DNA of 64,000 nt, from contig SVOZ01000001.1 of the NCBI GenBank assembly GCA_015066115.1, forward strand, positions 236,812 to 300,811, in the 5' to 3' direction. The position numbers were made by a program, and so were the translations under genes. This document shows positions 14,924 through 24,157 of the stretch, in pieces; position 1 is the stretch's first letter; every line of letters starts with the position of its first letter. The notes beneath the pieces were generated by a model. That model was not told the DNA's origin, made no database searches, and saw nothing but the letters and a program-made list of their open reading frames with translations. Source of the stretch: Oscillospiraceae bacterium. GTDB lineage: Bacteria > Bacillota > Clostridia > Oscillospirales > Ruminococcaceae.

Positions 14924-15523
14924 TTACTGTTTATTATCTTGCAAATATTTTTTAAGTTCAGCTGTAAATTTTCTGAGAGCAATTCCTCTGTGGCTTATTT
15001 TGTCCTTTTCATCATCGGAAATTTCAGCCATAGATTTGTCTCCTACCATAAATATCGGGTCATAACCGAATCCGTTACTTCCTTTTATCGCATATCCCAT
15101 TGTTCCCTCGCAGACACCCTCTGTTGAGATAATATCTCCGTTAGGAAAAATACAGCAAATAGCGCAAACATATCTTGCGCCTCTTTTTTCTTTTGAAACA
15201 TCGCTAAGCCTATCAAGAATTATTGCGTTTTTTTCTGTGTACGGAGTGTCCTCACCTAAAAACCTGGCAGAATAAATTCCGGGCGCGCCATTAAATGCAT
15301 CTATGCAGATTCCTGAATCGTCAGCAATTGCAACACAATTTGATGCTTTGCAAACCGCCTCGGCTTTTATTTTTGCATTTTCTGCAAAAGTTTTTCCGTT
15401 TTCAATAACCTCAACATTAATTCCTGCATCTTTTTGCGAAACAACTTCGACACCAAGAGGCTCCAAAATTCTTTTAAATTCAATAACTTTATGAGCGTTG
15501 TGAGTAGCAATTATAATTTTCAT
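14924..15523 (-). CDS. rdgB: XTP/dITP diphosphatase
   Basis: A house-cleaning enzyme that removes deaminated purine nucleotides (dITP, XTP) before they enter DNA. The 199-residue protein starts at ATG 15523, because GGAG lies 8 bases upstream; an in-frame GTG at 15532 lies inside that site and overlaps the ftsY stop. Family motifs are IATHNAHKVIEF, ADDSGICIDAF, GAPGIYSARF and GFGYDPIF, with SHRGIALRKF at the end. Confidence 0.96.
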   Translation of the reverse strand: MKIIIATHNAHKVIEFKRILEPLGVEVVSQKDAGINVEVIENGKTFAENAKIKAEAVCKASNCVAIADDSGICIDAFNGAPGIYSARFLGEDTPYTEKNAIILDRLSDVSKEKRGARYVCAICCIFPNGDIISTEGVCEGTMGYAIKGSNGFGYDPIFMVGDKSMAEISDDEKDKISHRGIALRKFTAELKKYLQDNKQ

Positions 15524-15528
15524 TTTTA

Positions 15529-16437
15529 TCACTCCTCAAATATTGCGTCTGAGAACATTTTGGGATCAAATTCCTGCAAATCATCTGCCTCTTCGCCAAC
15601 GCCGATGTATCTCACCGGAATGTCAAGCTCTTTTTTTATTGAAATAACAACTCCGCCTTTTGCCGTTCCGTCAAGCTTTGTTAATATAATGCCTGTAATG
15701 CCTGCAGCTTCTTTAAACATTTTAGCTTGGTTTACGGCGTTTTGGCCTGTTGTGGCATCAAGAACCAAAAGTACCTCGGTTTTTACATCGCCCATCTCAC
15801 GAGTTATGACGCGCGAGATTTTATTAAGCTCATCCATGAGGTTTTTCTTGTTGTGAAGTCTTCCTGCAGTATCGCAAAGAACTATGTCATAATCCTTTGC
15901 CTTTGCAGATGAAATGGCGTCGTAAACAACAGAGGCAGGATCTGCTCCCTCGAAGGAGGAAACAATGTCTGCTCCACTTCTGTCTGCCCACATTTTAAGC
16001 TGCTCAGCAGCGGCGGCACGAAAGGTGTCGGCGGCGGCTAAAAGCACCTTTTTTCCCTCTTTTACATAGTTAGATGCGAGTTTACCAATTGTAGTAGTTT
16101 TTCCAACTCCATTAACACCGATAACAAGAACAACTGTGGGTTTAGAGCTTAAGTCCAGAGGAATAAATTCTCCAAGAATATCCGAAATAATAGTCTTAAT
16201 TTCGGTTTTCACAGCTTGAGGATCGCTTAGTCCCTTTTCTTTTATCTTTGCTCGAAGCTCAGAAACAATAAACTGAGAGGTTGTAACGCCTATATCTGAG
16301 AGGATAAGAACTTCTTCTAATTCTTCAAGCAGATCCTCATCAATTTTTGTAAAAGAATTAAGCAGACCTTCAATACTGCTGCGCATTCCATCTCTTGTTT
16401 TTGCAAGTCCGTTCTTAATTTTTTCAAATAAACGCAA
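15529..16437 (-). CDS. ftsY: signal recognition particle receptor FtsY
   Basis: FtsY docks SRP-ribosome complexes at the membrane. The 302-residue protein has the NG domain only, with a short N-terminus lacking the acidic A domain. GTPase motifs are GVNGVGKTTTIGKLA, DTFRAAAAEQL, DTAGR and TKLDGTAKGG. The start is TTG 16437 (MRLFEKIK) with GAGGTG 6 bases upstream. It follows smc in the order rnc-radical SAM-smc-ftsY. Confidence 0.97.
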   Translation of the reverse strand: MRLFEKIKNGLAKTRDGMRSSIEGLLNSFTKIDEDLLEELEEVLILSDIGVTTSQFIVSELRAKIKEKGLSDPQAVKTEIKTIISDILGEFIPLDLSSKPTVVLVIGVNGVGKTTTIGKLASNYVKEGKKVLLAAADTFRAAAAEQLKMWADRSGADIVSSFEGADPASVVYDAISSAKAKDYDIVLCDTAGRLHNKKNLMDELNKISRVITREMGDVKTEVLLVLDATTGQNAVNQAKMFKEAAGITGIILTKLDGTAKGGVVISIKKELDIPVRYIGVGEEADDLQEFDPKMFSDAIFEE

Positions 16438-16480
16438 TTGTTACACCTCTAAACTATGTAAAGTAAAACAACTTTACAGA

Positions 16481-19400
16481 TTAATTATCGCTTTTAATTC
16501 CAAGTTTGCTTTCGACCTCACTGAGGTTCATTTCAAGAAGCTTGGAAACACCCTTTTCCTGCATTGTGATTCCATAGAGCCTATCTGCCTCTTCCATGCT
16601 TCCCCTTCTGTGAGTTATCATAATGAACTGAGTCTTATCACTGACTTTTCTGAGGTATTTGGCATATTTCTGAACGTTAACCTCATCAAGAGCGGCCTCA
16701 ATCTCATCAAGGAAGCAGAATGGGGCGGGTTTTACTTTAAGAATGGACAAATAGATTGCGATAGCGATAAATGACTGCTCTCCTCCAGAAAGCTCAACAA
16801 GGTTTTTGATTATCTTTCCGGGAGGCTGGACAAATATCTCTATTCCTGATTCAAGAATGTTTTCGGGATCGGTAAGATTAAGAGTTGCCTTACCGCCACC
16901 GAACAATTCAACAAATATCTTTGAGAAGTTATCGCGAATTTCAGAAAAGCTCTTTATAAACATCTCTTTCATCTGAGATGTAAGATCATTGATAAGACGC
17001 AGAATTTCTTCTCTCGATTTTTCAACATCTTCAAGCTGTACTTTAAGGAATTCGTACCTTTCAGAAACCTCCTTGTATTCCTCAATTGCATCAACATTGA
17101 TTGAACCGAGTGCTCTGATTTTTGATTTTATCTGACTTAGCTGTGATTGCGCCTGTGTGATATTATCTATAGGCTCGGCAATTGCTTCAGCTTGTGTTCT
17201 GTCAAGCTCATATTCGGCATAAAGCTTAAATATGATATTATCAAGCTCTTTCTGAACAGAAACTTTTCTTTCGTCAAGGCGGGTGATTTCTCCTGTGAGC
17301 TTTTCTCTTTCGTCAAATTGTGAGCGCTCATTTTTGCGAATCTCATCAATTTTCTGCTCGCATTCTGTTCTTTTTTCGACCATTAGCGCAATTGTTTCGT
17401 CGCATTTTGAGTTAGAAAGAATGAGCTCTTCCCTATCCTTTTCCGATAAGGCAATCTTTTCTTTTAATTCAGAATTTGCAGAAATAAGCTGTTCTTTCTG
17501 GCCTGTGAGAGATGATATGCGGCTTGATGATTCTAAAACCTCTGCATTCAAGCGCTCAATATCAGAAGAAACTGTTTCAATATCCTTTTTAAGAGCAAGG
17601 ATTTTGAATTTTATATCTGTGCTTTTTTGTGAAAGCTCCTCGGCCTTAATAGAAGTATCATTTTGTCCGCCGCTGAGCTCTGAAATGCGGTTTTCAGCGT
17701 TTTCTTTGGCTTTTTTGCTCTCGATAAGCTGAGCTTCAAGCTCTCTTGCTTGAATATCGATTGCAGAAATTTTTCCTGCGCATTCCATTTTTTCAGCATC
17801 AAGCTGGTCAAGAGAGGCTTCGACTTCCTCAATAGATAGGTCAAGCCTTTTTTGCTCGGCAGTATATTTAATTTTATCATCGCTTAAAACGGAAAGCTCT
17901 GCCTTGGCGCCCGATAAATAGGCCTCTGCAGATGAAAGCTGTTCATTTACAGATATAAGCTCCTGCTCAAACTTTTTGATCTCTTCATTGATCTTGAGGT
18001 TTTGTGCCTCAAGCTTTTCAATTTCAAACTTTCTTGTAAGAACGCCCGTTTTAGCTGCTGCAGAACCACCGGTTAATGAACCGCCTGCATTTATCACTTG
18101 ACCGTCAAGTGTTACGGCTTTAAAGCGGTAACCGTATTTTTTAGAAATAATAGTGGCATTATCAAGTGTGTCAACAAAAACAATTCTTCCGAGAAGTGAT
18201 TTAATTATCTCAGAATAGGTATTTTTGTATTTAACAATATCGCTACCAATTCCGAGGAAGCCATCGCAAGCATCAAGACCCTGCTCGTTTAAGATTCTTC
18301 CCTTTATTGTGTTTATAGGCAGAAAGGTTGCTCTTCCTGCGTTTTCTCTTTTAAGCGAGTAAATCGCATTTTTGGCGTTTTCTTCAGTTTCAACAACGAT
18401 GTTCTGCATTGCGGCGCCAAGCGCGGTTTCAACAGCGAGGGCAAATTTAGCATCAACATTTATAATCTGCGAAACTGTTCCGACTATACCACGAAGAACG
18501 CCGTTTTTTCCGTCAGCAATAACCTTTTTAACGCTTCCGGAAAAGCCTTCAAGATTATTTTCAAGTTCGGAAAGCAGTTTTATTCTCTGATTGTTATTTT
18601 GAAGCTGACGATTGGATTCATTAATTTTATCCTCGATTGACTGCTTTTTAGAAACAACAGACTGATATTTTAATTCATAACCCTTGAGGGTGTTGTTGAT
18701 CTTTGCCGCCTCGTCATCGCCCTTTTGCAAAACGGCGCGGCAGGCATGGCTTTCCTTCTGAAGTTCTGAAAGCTGTTCTTCTTTGCGCTCTATTGACAGC
18801 TCGATGTTTTTAATTCGCTCAGAAAGCTCAGCTTTGTTGTTTCCAAGTGCAGAAATAGCAACGGTATCTCTTGTAATTCTTATATTAAAAGAAACAAGGT
18901 CTGCCTGCAATTTTTCGAGCTCGGTTTTATAGTTTTCGGTAAGTCCCGTAAGCTTCTGAAGCTCAAGATCTATTTTGTTGCTTTCTTCTTCAAGACCAGA
19001 TAGTTCCTGCTCGGTTTCTTTAAGCATATCCGCTTTTTCAGATGATTCTGCAGACACCTTATCACTATCACAAGAAAGCTGAGAAATTTCGTTTTCTAAA
19101 AGAGCAATTGTTTCATTGTTGTGAAGAATATCGTTTTCAAAAACAGCTTTTTGCTGCTTTAGAAAAGCATCCTTCTCTTCATTAGCTTGTTTCTGTGCCC
19201 TTTGAGCTTCAATTTCAGCAAGATATGTCTGAGAATCACGGTCTATTTGTTCAATTAAAGCATCGACCTTATCAAGAGAATTTATAATATTCTCTCTTGA
19301 TGTATTTAAAGCGGTAAGCTTATATTCAAGATCGCGAAGCTTATCACCGGATTGTTCTAAGGTTTTAACCCAGAGAGATACCTCGATTTTCTTCTTTTCA

Positions 19401-20059
19401 TCTGCTAAAACGAGGTATTTTTTAGCCTTTTCAGATTGAATTCTAAGAGGTTCAACCCTTCCCTCAAGTTCTAAAAGGATGTCTTTAAGGCGAAGAACAT
19501 TTTCCTGAGCCTGTAAAAGCCGTTTTTCAGCCTCGTTTTTACGGTAACGAAATTTTGATATACCTGCAGCCTCTTCAAAAATCTCGCGACGTTCATTACT
19601 TTTTGCAGAAACAATGTCCGAAATTTTTCCCTGACCGACAATAGAATAACCATCGCGACCGAGACCTGTGTCCATAAACAACTCACGAATATCTTTAAGA
19701 CGAACAGACTGACGATTGATCATATATTCACTTTCGCCGCTTCTGTAGTATTTTCTTGTAACAACAACCTCGTCACTGTCGTATTTTAAGGTTCTTGTGC
19801 TGTTATCTAGCACAAGGGAAACCTCAGCAAAACCGAGAGATTTTCTGCTCTCAGTTCCTGAAAAAATAACGTCCTCCATACGCTCTCCACGGAGAGTTTT
19901 GGTGGATTGTTCACCCAGAACCCACCTTACAGAGTCGCTGATATTGCTTTTTCCGCTTCCGTTTGGACCTACAATTGCCGTTAAACCGTCTCCAAAGGCA
20001 AAGGAGGTTTTATCCGGAAATGATTTGAAACCCTGAATTTCTAATGATTTCAGCCGCAA
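16481..20059 (-). CDS. smc: chromosome segregation ATPase SMC
   Basis: SMC condenses and separates chromosomes with ScpA and ScpB. The protein is 1,192 residues from TTG 20059 (MRLKSLEIQGFKSF), a start with AAAGGA upstream that fits the family. The open frame runs 12 codons further upstream to an ATG. Walker A is GPNGSGKSN (31-39), the signature is LSGGEQSF, and Walker B is FLDEIEAALD. Two long coiled coils flank a hinge with GSLTGGSAA. The gene is 43 bases upstream of ftsY. Confidence 0.96.
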   Translation of the reverse strand: MRLKSLEIQGFKSFPDKTSFAFGDGLTAIVGPNGSGKSNISDSVRWVLGEQSTKTLRGERMEDVIFSGTESRKSLGFAEVSLVLDNSTRTLKYDSDEVVVTRKYYRSGESEYMINRQSVRLKDIRELFMDTGLGRDGYSIVGQGKISDIVSAKSNERREIFEEAAGISKFRYRKNEAEKRLLQAQENVLRLKDILLELEGRVEPLRIQSEKAKKYLVLADEKKKIEVSLWVKTLEQSGDKLRDLEYKLTALNTSRENIINSLDKVDALIEQIDRDSQTYLAEIEAQRAQKQANEEKDAFLKQQKAVFENDILHNNETIALLENEISQLSCDSDKVSAESSEKADMLKETEQELSGLEEESNKIDLELQKLTGLTENYKTELEKLQADLVSFNIRITRDTVAISALGNNKAELSERIKNIELSIERKEEQLSELQKESHACRAVLQKGDDEAAKINNTLKGYELKYQSVVSKKQSIEDKINESNRQLQNNNQRIKLLSELENNLEGFSGSVKKVIADGKNGVLRGIVGTVSQIINVDAKFALAVETALGAAMQNIVVETEENAKNAIYSLKRENAGRATFLPINTIKGRILNEQGLDACDGFLGIGSDIVKYKNTYSEIIKSLLGRIVFVDTLDNATIISKKYGYRFKAVTLDGQVINAGGSLTGGSAAAKTGVLTRKFEIEKLEAQNLKINEEIKKFEQELISVNEQLSSAEAYLSGAKAELSVLSDDKIKYTAEQKRLDLSIEEVEASLDQLDAEKMECAGKISAIDIQARELEAQLIESKKAKENAENRISELSGGQNDTSIKAEELSQKSTDIKFKILALKKDIETVSSDIERLNAEVLESSSRISSLTGQKEQLISANSELKEKIALSEKDREELILSNSKCDETIALMVEKRTECEQKIDEIRKNERSQFDEREKLTGEITRLDERKVSVQKELDNIIFKLYAEYELDRTQAEAIAEPIDNITQAQSQLSQIKSKIRALGSINVDAIEEYKEVSERYEFLKVQLEDVEKSREEILRLINDLTSQMKEMFIKSFSEIRDNFSKIFVELFGGGKATLNLTDPENILESGIEIFVQPPGKIIKNLVELSGGEQSFIAIAIYLSILKVKPAPFCFLDEIEAALDEVNVQKYAKYLRKVSDKTQFIMITHRRGSMEEADRLYGITMQEKGVSKLLEMNLSEVESKLGIKSDN

Positions 20060-20133
20060 AAAAGAACATTCCTTTCTTTTCGAATAAAAAATCACTTATT
20101 ATAATAACATAAAAACTGATATTTTTGCAATAG

Positions 20134-21135
20134 TTATCTTAATTTTATCTCTTTCTCAGAAACAGATTTATCGCCGCAAACCTTTACATTATATCCCATT
20201 TCAGCAAGACGGATTATATTGCGCTTTTTCTGTCCGATAAGTTGAGAAATATAGGCCGGATTTATAAGAAATGTCACATCGCCTTTAGGCAAATTATTTG
20301 ATTTAATAAGAGAAAGAGCCTTTAAAAACATCTGCTCTCCCATAATAAGTTCCCCAAGGGCCGGATGATAGGCTCCCGACACAAATTTTTTTTTAAGCCC
20401 CGGTTGGTCGTGAAGACCCACCCTAATGACTTTAATTGAATTTTCTTCAAACATATTTAAAAGCTTTGCGCAAACCGACACAGTTTTGTCAACATCAAAT
20501 GGCTTGTATTCTCCTAAAAGGCAAAGCTTTTCAAGATGGGTACCTTTAAGCACAACAGTTGGATAAATTCTTACAGTGTCAGGCTTTATTTTTACAAACT
20601 CCTGCGCGGTATAAACAGCTCCGTTTTCGTCGTCGCCGTAAAGTCCCGTCATCATTTGAAGTCCTAAAGAAAAGCCAAAGCTTTTTATTAATTCTGATGC
20701 CTTAATAACATCCTCTGCTGTGTGTCCTCGCATATTTTTTAAAAGAATATCGTTTTTCATGCTTTGGGCACCAAGCTCAATTGAGGTTACGTTGTATTTT
20801 TTTAAAGTGCCGAGAATTTCGTTGTTAACGGCATCAGGTCTTGTTGAAATTCTTATTCCACAAAAGCCATCTTGTCCAATAAATTTCTGTGCGGCTTGCA
20901 AAAGTTCAAGCATCAAGGCTTTATCTATAGCAGTAAAACTTCCGCCAAAAAAAGCAATTTCGCTATTTTTAAGCATTTCCTTTGGCATTTGTGAAACTGC
21001 ATGACTCAAAACAGATTTAATTTCCTTGGCATTAGGAATGTCGACTTTGCCCGAAATGGTGTTTTGGTCGCAAAAACTGCATCTGTTAGGGCAACCAACA
21101 TGAGGCACAAAAAATGCAACATTGGCATGCTTCAT
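20134..21135 (-). CDS. radical SAM protein, ELP3-like
   Basis: A 333-residue radical SAM enzyme with the cluster motif CPNRCSFC (Cys residues spaced x3 and x2) at about 15-22. It also has GGSFTAID-type sequence (FFGGSFTA) for SAM binding and RISTRPDAVN. It resembles the YhcC/ELP3-like group found between rnc and smc in Clostridia. Its ATG overlaps the rnc stop (ATGA), so it is coupled to rnc. The exact reaction, perhaps RNA modification, is not known. There is no acetyltransferase domain, so it is not full-length Elp3. Confidence 0.8.
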   Translation of the reverse strand: MKHANVAFFVPHVGCPNRCSFCDQNTISGKVDIPNAKEIKSVLSHAVSQMPKEMLKNSEIAFFGGSFTAIDKALMLELLQAAQKFIGQDGFCGIRISTRPDAVNNEILGTLKKYNVTSIELGAQSMKNDILLKNMRGHTAEDVIKASELIKSFGFSLGLQMMTGLYGDDENGAVYTAQEFVKIKPDTVRIYPTVVLKGTHLEKLCLLGEYKPFDVDKTVSVCAKLLNMFEENSIKVIRVGLHDQPGLKKKFVSGAYHPALGELIMGEQMFLKALSLIKSNNLPKGDVTFLINPAYISQLIGQKKRNIIRLAEMGYNVKVCGDKSVSEKEIKLR

Positions 21136-21809
21136 TCGCCCATCAACTCCAAAGCTTCCTTTGCGGCCATCTGCTCGGCGATCTTTTTGCTTTTTCCCTC
21201 GCCTCTGCCTATAACATTACTGTTAAGGTGAACCTCGACACAGAAAAATTTATCATGCGCAGGTCCAGATTCCTCAACAAGAACATATTCAACCTTTTCT
21301 TCCTTGTTTTGCTGAATGATTTCCTGCAACTCTGTTTTGTAATCTGTAAACGAAGAAACAAATTGTTTATTCTTCATTTGTTTTTTAATAAAGCCAAGAA
21401 CAAACTTTTCAGCAGGAGAAATTCCACCGTCAAGATACATTGAAGCAATAAGTGCCTCAAAAGCATCAGCAAGAATTGAATCACGATTGCGGCCGCCGTT
21501 TTGATCCTCTCCTCTGCCGAGAAGAAGCATACTGCCAAGGCCTATTTCTCTTGCAAAGCCTGCAAGGGATTTTTCACAAACCAACGCCGCGCGTGTTTTT
21601 GACAGCTCTCCCTCAGGCATATCGGGGTAGTTCTGAAAAAGATATTTTGAAACAATTATCGACAGAACGGAGTCACCTAAAAACTCAAGCCTTTCGTTGT
21701 GGCTTTTATTTTTCTTAGATTCGTTTGCATAGGATGAATGAGTTAAAGCCAAAGAAAGCAAAGCCTTGTCTTTATACAAATAGCCTATCTGGCTTTCAAA
21801 ACCTTTCAT
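21132..21809 (-). CDS. rnc: ribonuclease III
   Basis: A double-strand-specific endoribonuclease that processes rRNA and mRNA. The 225-residue protein has the catalytic signature NERLEFLGDSVL (about 37-48), the second acidic pair in ADAFEALIASMYLDGG, and a C-terminal double-stranded RNA-binding domain (about 150-222). It starts 2 bases after the plsX stop and overlaps the radical SAM gene by 4 bases. Confidence 0.97.
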   Translation of the reverse strand: MKGFESQIGYLYKDKALLSLALTHSSYANESKKNKSHNERLEFLGDSVLSIIVSKYLFQNYPDMPEGELSKTRAALVCEKSLAGFAREIGLGSMLLLGRGEDQNGGRNRDSILADAFEALIASMYLDGGISPAEKFVLGFIKKQMKNKQFVSSFTDYKTELQEIIQQNKEEKVEYVLVEESGPAHDKFFCVEVHLNSNVIGRGEGKSKKIAEQMAAKEALELMGE

Positions 21810-21811
21810 TT

Positions 21812-22810
21812 TTATCCCTCTTTTTTAGCTGAAAGACTATCTTGTATTTCAGCAATAACATTATTCTGATGATACTCAAAAGCCTGTCTTAATGCATTTT
21901 TAAAAGCAACTGCATTTGAACTGCCGTGCGCCTTGATTACAGGCTTTGAAATTCCCATTAGGGGGGCTCCGCCATATTCGGTGTAATCCATTTTCTTTTT
22001 GAAAACCTTTAATCCTGACATTACCATTGCGGCGGCAATTTTGCTGATAAAGTTTTTCTTGAAAACCTGTTTAAGATTAGAATACATCATTCCTGCAACG
22101 CCCTCGCAGGTTTTTAAGATGAGGTTTCCGCTAAATCCGTCTGTAACAACGACATCAGCAATGCCGGAAAGAATATCTCTTCCCTCTATATTTCCACAGA
22201 AATTAAGCGAGGAGTTTTTAAGAAGCTCAAAGCTTTCTTTCTGGAGAGGACCGCCTTTTGTGTCCTCTGTTCCGACATTGGCAAGCATAACCCTGGGGTT
22301 TTCAACAGACTGGATCTTATTCATATAGATACTTCCCATAAGGGCGAACTGCATAAGCATTTCTGAACGGCACTCAACGTTTGCACCGCAATCCATAAGC
22401 ATTGTGGGACCTGTGTCGCCTGGAAGAAGTGTTGCTAAGGCGGGGCGTTTTATCCCTCTGATTCTGCCAACGATCATTGTGGCACCAACTAATACTGCGC
22501 CTGTGCTTCCCGCGCTTACAACGGCGTCGCCTCTGCCCTCTTTAAGCAAAGAAAACGCTTTGCCAAGCGAGCTTTCCTTTTTCTCTTTAATAACGCAGGT
22601 TGGCTCATCGTCCATTGATATTGTTTCTTCTGTATGTACAATTTCATACCGACCGAGGTCAAGCTGATTTTCAGATATTGCTTTTTCAATAATTTCCTTG
22701 TTTCCTGTAAGTACAAATTCAAGACTGAATTCTTTAACTGCCAGAGCACAGCCTTTTAAGATTTCAAGCGGCGCATTATCTCCGCCCATTGCATCAACAA
22801 TAATTCGCAT
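21812..22810 (-). CDS. plsX: phosphate acyltransferase PlsX
   Basis: PlsX makes acyl-phosphate from acyl-ACP for phospholipid synthesis. The 332-residue protein starts IIVDAMGGDNAP after the ATG, the family hallmark. It also has SAGSTGAVLVG, LMDCGANVECR and GGAPLMGI. AAGGAG lies upstream of the ATG at 22810. Neighbouring rpmF or fapR genes are not present here; rnc follows as in many Firmicutes. Confidence 0.97.
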   Translation of the reverse strand: MRIIVDAMGGDNAPLEILKGCALAVKEFSLEFVLTGNKEIIEKAISENQLDLGRYEIVHTEETISMDDEPTCVIKEKKESSLGKAFSLLKEGRGDAVVSAGSTGAVLVGATMIVGRIRGIKRPALATLLPGDTGPTMLMDCGANVECRSEMLMQFALMGSIYMNKIQSVENPRVMLANVGTEDTKGGPLQKESFELLKNSSLNFCGNIEGRDILSGIADVVVTDGFSGNLILKTCEGVAGMMYSNLKQVFKKNFISKIAAAMVMSGLKVFKKKMDYTEYGGAPLMGISKPVIKAHGSSNAVAFKNALRQAFEYHQNNVIAEIQDSLSAKKEG

Positions 22811-22822
22811 AATAAATCTCCT

Positions 22823-24145
22823 TTATAAATTTGATTTAATATAACAATCTAAACTGTTTAGCGCACGTGCACTTAATGCACTATATCTTTCCTGCTTTGA
22901 TTTTATATGAACATCCAAGGATGGCAAAATTCCCATATTGCTTCCCATGGGTTGAAAATCAACAACATTTTCGTTAGTGATGTATCCAATAAGGGCACCG
23001 AGCATTGTGTCTTCAGGTAGGGATGAGAGGACTCGTCCTTTTAAAAAGAGGTTTGCGGCGTTAAGAGCGGCAAAAATTCCGCTTGCTGCTGACTCAATAT
23101 ATCCCTCAACGCCTGTTATTTGACCTGCAAAGAAGATATTTTTGTTGTTTTTTAAGTTTAATTGCGGCGTTAAAACCTTGGGAGAATTTATAAATGTGTT
23201 TCTGTGCATAACGCCATATCTTATAAACTCAGCATTTTCCATTCCGGGAATCATTGAAAAGACTCTTTTTTGCTCGGGGAATTTTAAGTTTGTCTGAAAG
23301 CCTACAATATTTAAAAGCGTTCCCTCTGCATTTTCTTTTCGTAGTTGCACAACGGCCCAAGGTCTTTTATCTGTTTTTGGATCTCTAAGTCCAACAGGTT
23401 TAAGAGGGCCAAATCTTATTGTGTCCTCGCCCCGCTTTGCCATAATTTCAATCGGCATACATCCCTCATAAACAGTCAGGGCTGATTTTTCAAATTCTTT
23501 AAGCTCAACCGATTCTGCCGAAATAAGCGCATTATAAAAATCGGTATACTCTTCTTTGTTAAAGGGGCAGTTTAAATAATCATCTTCTCCTCTGCCATAG
23601 CGGGATGCGGCAAAGATTTTTGACATATTAAGGCTTTCTCTTGAGACAATAGGCGCAGCGGCATCATAAAAGCTCAGAGCATCACCGCATAGTTCTTTTA
23701 TTTTTTCTGCAAGTGCGTCGGAAGTAAGTGGACCTGTGGCAATTATAACAATTTCGTCTGTAAAGTTAATTTCCTTTACTTCGTCACTTATTAGGTTGAT
23801 ATTGGGATGATTAGTTATTTTTTCTGTTACATAGGAAGAAAACAGTTCTCTATCAACAGCCAAAGCTCCGCCTGCACTAACCGAGGTTTCGGCGGCGGCC
23901 ATCATTGTAACGGATCCAAGCCTGCGCATTTCTTCCTTGAGCAGTCCTGCGGCGGACTCTATTCTTGCGGCTTTAAGCGAATTTGAGCAAACAAGCTCGC
24001 AAAGCATATCAGAATGATGGGCAGGGCTTTTCTTTTTAGGTTTCATTTCATAAAGATTGACCTTTATTCCCTTTTGTGCAAGAGTCCAGGCAGCTTCACA
24101 GCCAGCAAGACCTGCTCCTATAACATTTACGCTTTTTTGCTTCAT
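22823..24145 (-). CDS. trmFO: methylenetetrahydrofolate--tRNA-(uracil-5-)-methyltransferase TrmFO
   Basis: TrmFO makes m5U54 in the T-loop of tRNA using methylene-tetrahydrofolate and FAD. The 440-residue protein has the dinucleotide motif [11 protein letters not shown] at the N-terminus, CSNSLKAAR for substrate binding and the C-terminal [20 protein letters not shown] motif. It follows topA by 12 bases, the usual Firmicutes order dprA-topA-trmFO. Confidence 0.97.
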   Translation of the reverse strand: MKQKSVNVIGAGLAGCEAAWTLAQKGIKVNLYEMKPKKKSPAHHSDMLCELVCSNSLKAARIESAAGLLKEEMRRLGSVTMMAAAETSVSAGGALAVDRELFSSYVTEKITNHPNINLISDEVKEINFTDEIVIIATGPLTSDALAEKIKELCGDALSFYDAAAPIVSRESLNMSKIFAASRYGRGEDDYLNCPFNKEEYTDFYNALISAESVELKEFEKSALTVYEGCMPIEIMAKRGEDTIRFGPLKPVGLRDPKTDKRPWAVVQLRKENAEGTLLNIVGFQTNLKFPEQKRVFSMIPGMENAEFIRYGVMHRNTFINSPKVLTPQLNLKNNKNIFFAGQITGVEGYIESAASGIFAALNAANLFLKGRVLSSLPEDTMLGALIGYITNENVVDFQPMGSNMGILPSLDVHIKSKQERYSALSARALNSLDCYIKSNL

Positions 24146-24157
24146 TACAAATATCCT